Shown in pieces: positions 61,918 through 64,000 of a DNA stretch of 64,000 nt. Under the pieces are notes generated by a model. The model searched no databases. It saw only the letters and a program-made list of their open reading frames with translations, and was not told the DNA's origin. The translations under genes were made by a program, and so were the position numbers. This DNA is from Dioscorea cayenensis subsp. rotundata (taxonomy: Eukaryota > Streptophyta > Magnoliopsida > Dioscoreales > Dioscoreaceae), in NCBI RefSeq assembly GCF_009730915.1, contig NC_052474.1, positions 2,701,501 to 2,765,500 of the forward strand, read 5' to 3'. Each line of letters begins with the position of its first letter. Position 1 is the stretch's first letter.

Positions 61918-64000
61918 ATGGCAACATCTTCTCTTGTTTTCACAGTGAAGAGGCAAGAGCCGGTGCTGGTTGGGCCGGCCAAGCCAACCCCACATGAGTT
62001 CAAATGTCTCTCTGACATTGACGATCAAGAGGGACTAAGGTTTCTAATCCCTGTGATTCAGTTCTACAGAAAGGATCCATCAATGGGTGGTAAGGACCCA
62101 GTGAAGGTTATAAGGGAAGCTCTGGGGAAAGCTTTGGTGTTTTATTATCCTTTTGCTGGGAGGTTAAAGGAGGAGATTGGGAGGAAGCTTGTTGTGGAGT
62201 GTAATGGAGAAGGGGTGCTGTTTATTGAGGCTGATGCTGATGTTAGCCTTGAGGATTTTGGTGATGGTTTGCAGCCACCTTTCCCTTGTTTGGAGGAGCT
62301 TGTCTTTGATGTTCAGGGCTCTGGAGGTGTTCTTCACTCTCCTCTGCTCTTGATTCAGGTGATTTTTTATTCTCTTAATCTTTTAATAAAAAAATTATTT
62401 TTTACTGTTTTTAGTTACAAGTTTTTATAATTTAATGAGTTGATAGGATTAATATTAATTTCGTATTTAAACTAACACAAATTTGTGTTCTTGTAAAAGA
62501 GAAAGATTAGGAGCAAGATGAATATATGGAGACTGGTATTAAGAGTCCACCACTATGTACCTATCATGATTTTTTTTAATGAAGCAAAAAAAATAAAATA
62601 AAATAAAATCTTTTCCACTTTCATATATATAAAAAATAAATTTCTCTTCAAATGATCTCAAGTTCTCCACAACAACCATGTTTATACAAAAACTTTTGGG
62701 AGTTTTTGGCTATATTTTTTTAGTGCAGTTTTTTCTGATCGCCGGTTAATTTTCATCTTTTTAAAAAAAATAAAATAAAATAAATAAATTACGAATTTAT
62801 TAAAAAAAACAAATACAACAAACAATTCTTTATATATATATATATGCAAGTACATCAAACAAATTTATTGAGTTCCATCCTATTCTTGTACCAATTTTTT
62901 CTGGGTATTGAGCATATATATATATATATATATATATAACTTTATAATTTAACTAATAATTCTTTATAGAGAATATGAATTTATATTATTAAATATATAC
63001 ATAATATTTAGTTTTAATAAAATTGAGAAAATAGAAATTTCAAAACATTTTTTTTAAAAAAAAATATCAAAATCCATTTTAGTAAATGATTGATTAACTA
63101 TGAGTACTCTAGGAGAATGGGCACCTATAAAATCTAAATATTTAAGCATCATCATACAATAAACAGCAATTCGGTAGTACAACCAACTAGCAAACAATGA
63201 AATGAATTTGAAGTGATATAAAATAATAAAAATCAACAATATGTGGTGACAGGTGACACGACTCAAGTGCGGAGGCTTCGTCTTTGGAACAAGACTCAAC
63301 CACACCATGTCGGACGCGCAAGGCCTGGTCCAGTTCTTGAACGCGGTGGCCGAGCTAGCGCGTGGCGCGACTACACCATCCATCATCCCGGTCTGGTCAC
63401 GAGAACTTCTCAACGCGCGCACACCACCACGCCCGGCCTTCGCGCACCACGAGTACGATGACGTGCCAGACACCAATGGCACCATCATCCCACTCGACGA
63501 CATGGTTCACCGGTCTTTCTTCTTCGGTCCGAGAGAGATCAGAGCGCTGCGCGCGCGCATGCCGCACCACCTCCGAACAAGCTCCACGTTCGAGATACTG
63601 ACAGCGTGTTTATGGAGAAGCCGAACCATAGCACTGAAACCAGACCCAGAAGAAGAGGTGCGGATCATTTGTATAGTGAATGCACGTGGGAAGGATGGGA
63701 AAAAGTTACCAGAAGGGTATTATGGGAATGCGTTCTCGTTTCCGGTTGCGGTGGCGAGTGTGAAGAGGTTGTGTGGGAACCCAGTGGGGTATGCGTTGGA
63801 GTTAGTGAAGAAGGCGAAAGGGGAAGTGAATGGTGAGTATTTGCAGTCAGTGGCGGACTTGATGGTGTTAAGAGGGAGACCACACTTTACGGTGGTGAGG
63901 TCGTACTTGGTGTCGGACGTGACCAGGGCTGGGTTTGGGGATGTGGACTTTGGGTGGGGTAAGGCAGTGTATGGAGGACCGGCGAAGGGTGGGGTTGGGG
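61918..64000 (+). CDS. BAHD acyltransferase, benzyl-alcohol O-benzoyltransferase type, 5' part
   Basis: Cytosolic acyl-CoA-dependent acyltransferase that makes esters of alcohols or other acceptors. Two exons seen: 61918-62358 and 63253-64000 (open at the window edge), joined at GT-AG in phase 0, giving 396 residues so far of a family usually about 430-460 long. The N-terminus [20 protein letters not shown] is typical of the alcohol acyltransferase clade. FYYPFAGRL lies at about 75. The catalytic motif HTMSD has His164 and Asp168 at the start of exon 2. The structural motif DFGWG is at 379-383. All key residues are present, so the enzyme should be active; the substrate is not decidable from sequence. 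Exon 2 is clearly richer in G and C than exon 1. The 894-base intron is AT-rich with a TA microsatellite at about 62914-62938. Confidence 0.93.

Noticed and set aside
63665-63883. Minus-strand frame of 72 codons
   Set aside because: A shadow of the BAHD second exon, with Ser/Thr/Pro/His low complexity.
1-64000. CRISPR arrays, bacterial operons, phage or viral genes
   Set aside because: No regularly spaced repeats, Shine-Dalgarno-led gene runs or viral replication genes were seen. The whole window fits a plant nuclear chromosome.

Overview
The window is nuclear DNA from a flowering plant. It has split genes with GT-AG introns, plant-specific families (RopGEF, plastid sigma factor, BAHD acyltransferase, pectin acetylesterase), short retroposons with target-site duplications, and AT-rich intergenic DNA. 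Base composition and gene structure would fit a small AT-rich monocot genome such as a yam, but that placement is a guess. All exon structures below were built by hand from reading frame, splice dinucleotides and family similarity. In every multi-exon gene the exon phases close exactly.

Layout. 1-5970 (-): the 5' part of a CCR4-type deadenylase gene (seven small exons, running off the left edge). 6000-9300: intergenic, with two tRNA-derived SINEs. About 9300-15200: a decayed transposon region with a broken Ulp1-like (C48) protease gene, AT-rich spacers full of a GTTTAA motif, and an assembly gap of exactly 1000 N (13752-14751). 16784-20289 (+): pectin acetylesterase, 12 coding exons, with a perfect 126-bp tandem duplication across its first donor site. 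21520-25585 (+): CPSF73-I, the pre-mRNA 3'-end endonuclease. 25878-26354 (-): DNA polymerase delta small subunit (POLD4). 27317-30785 (+): plastid sigma factor SIGA-like, divergent from POLD4. 32059-33162 (+): TAF8. 37259-46598 (-): YAK1-type DYRK kinase, 18 coding exons, with a SINE in one intron. 48260-51943 (-): RopGEF (PRONE domain). 52000-61800: about 10 kb of AT-rich intergenic DNA with a 5'-truncated LINE, two local tandem duplications and an inverted-repeat element. 61918-64000 (+): BAHD alcohol acyltransferase, cut by the right edge.

The genes are ordinary housekeeping and regulatory genes and do not form a pathway or cluster. Several act in mRNA synthesis or fate (TAF8, CPSF73-I, CCR4-like deadenylase), but that is probably chance. 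I found no new multi-gene system. The most interesting structures are the exon-intron duplication in the pectin acetylesterase, the GTTTAA-rich spacers of the Ulp1 element, the 364-bp inverted-repeat element beside its partial copy, and a 14-bp perfect hairpin upstream of the BAHD gene.
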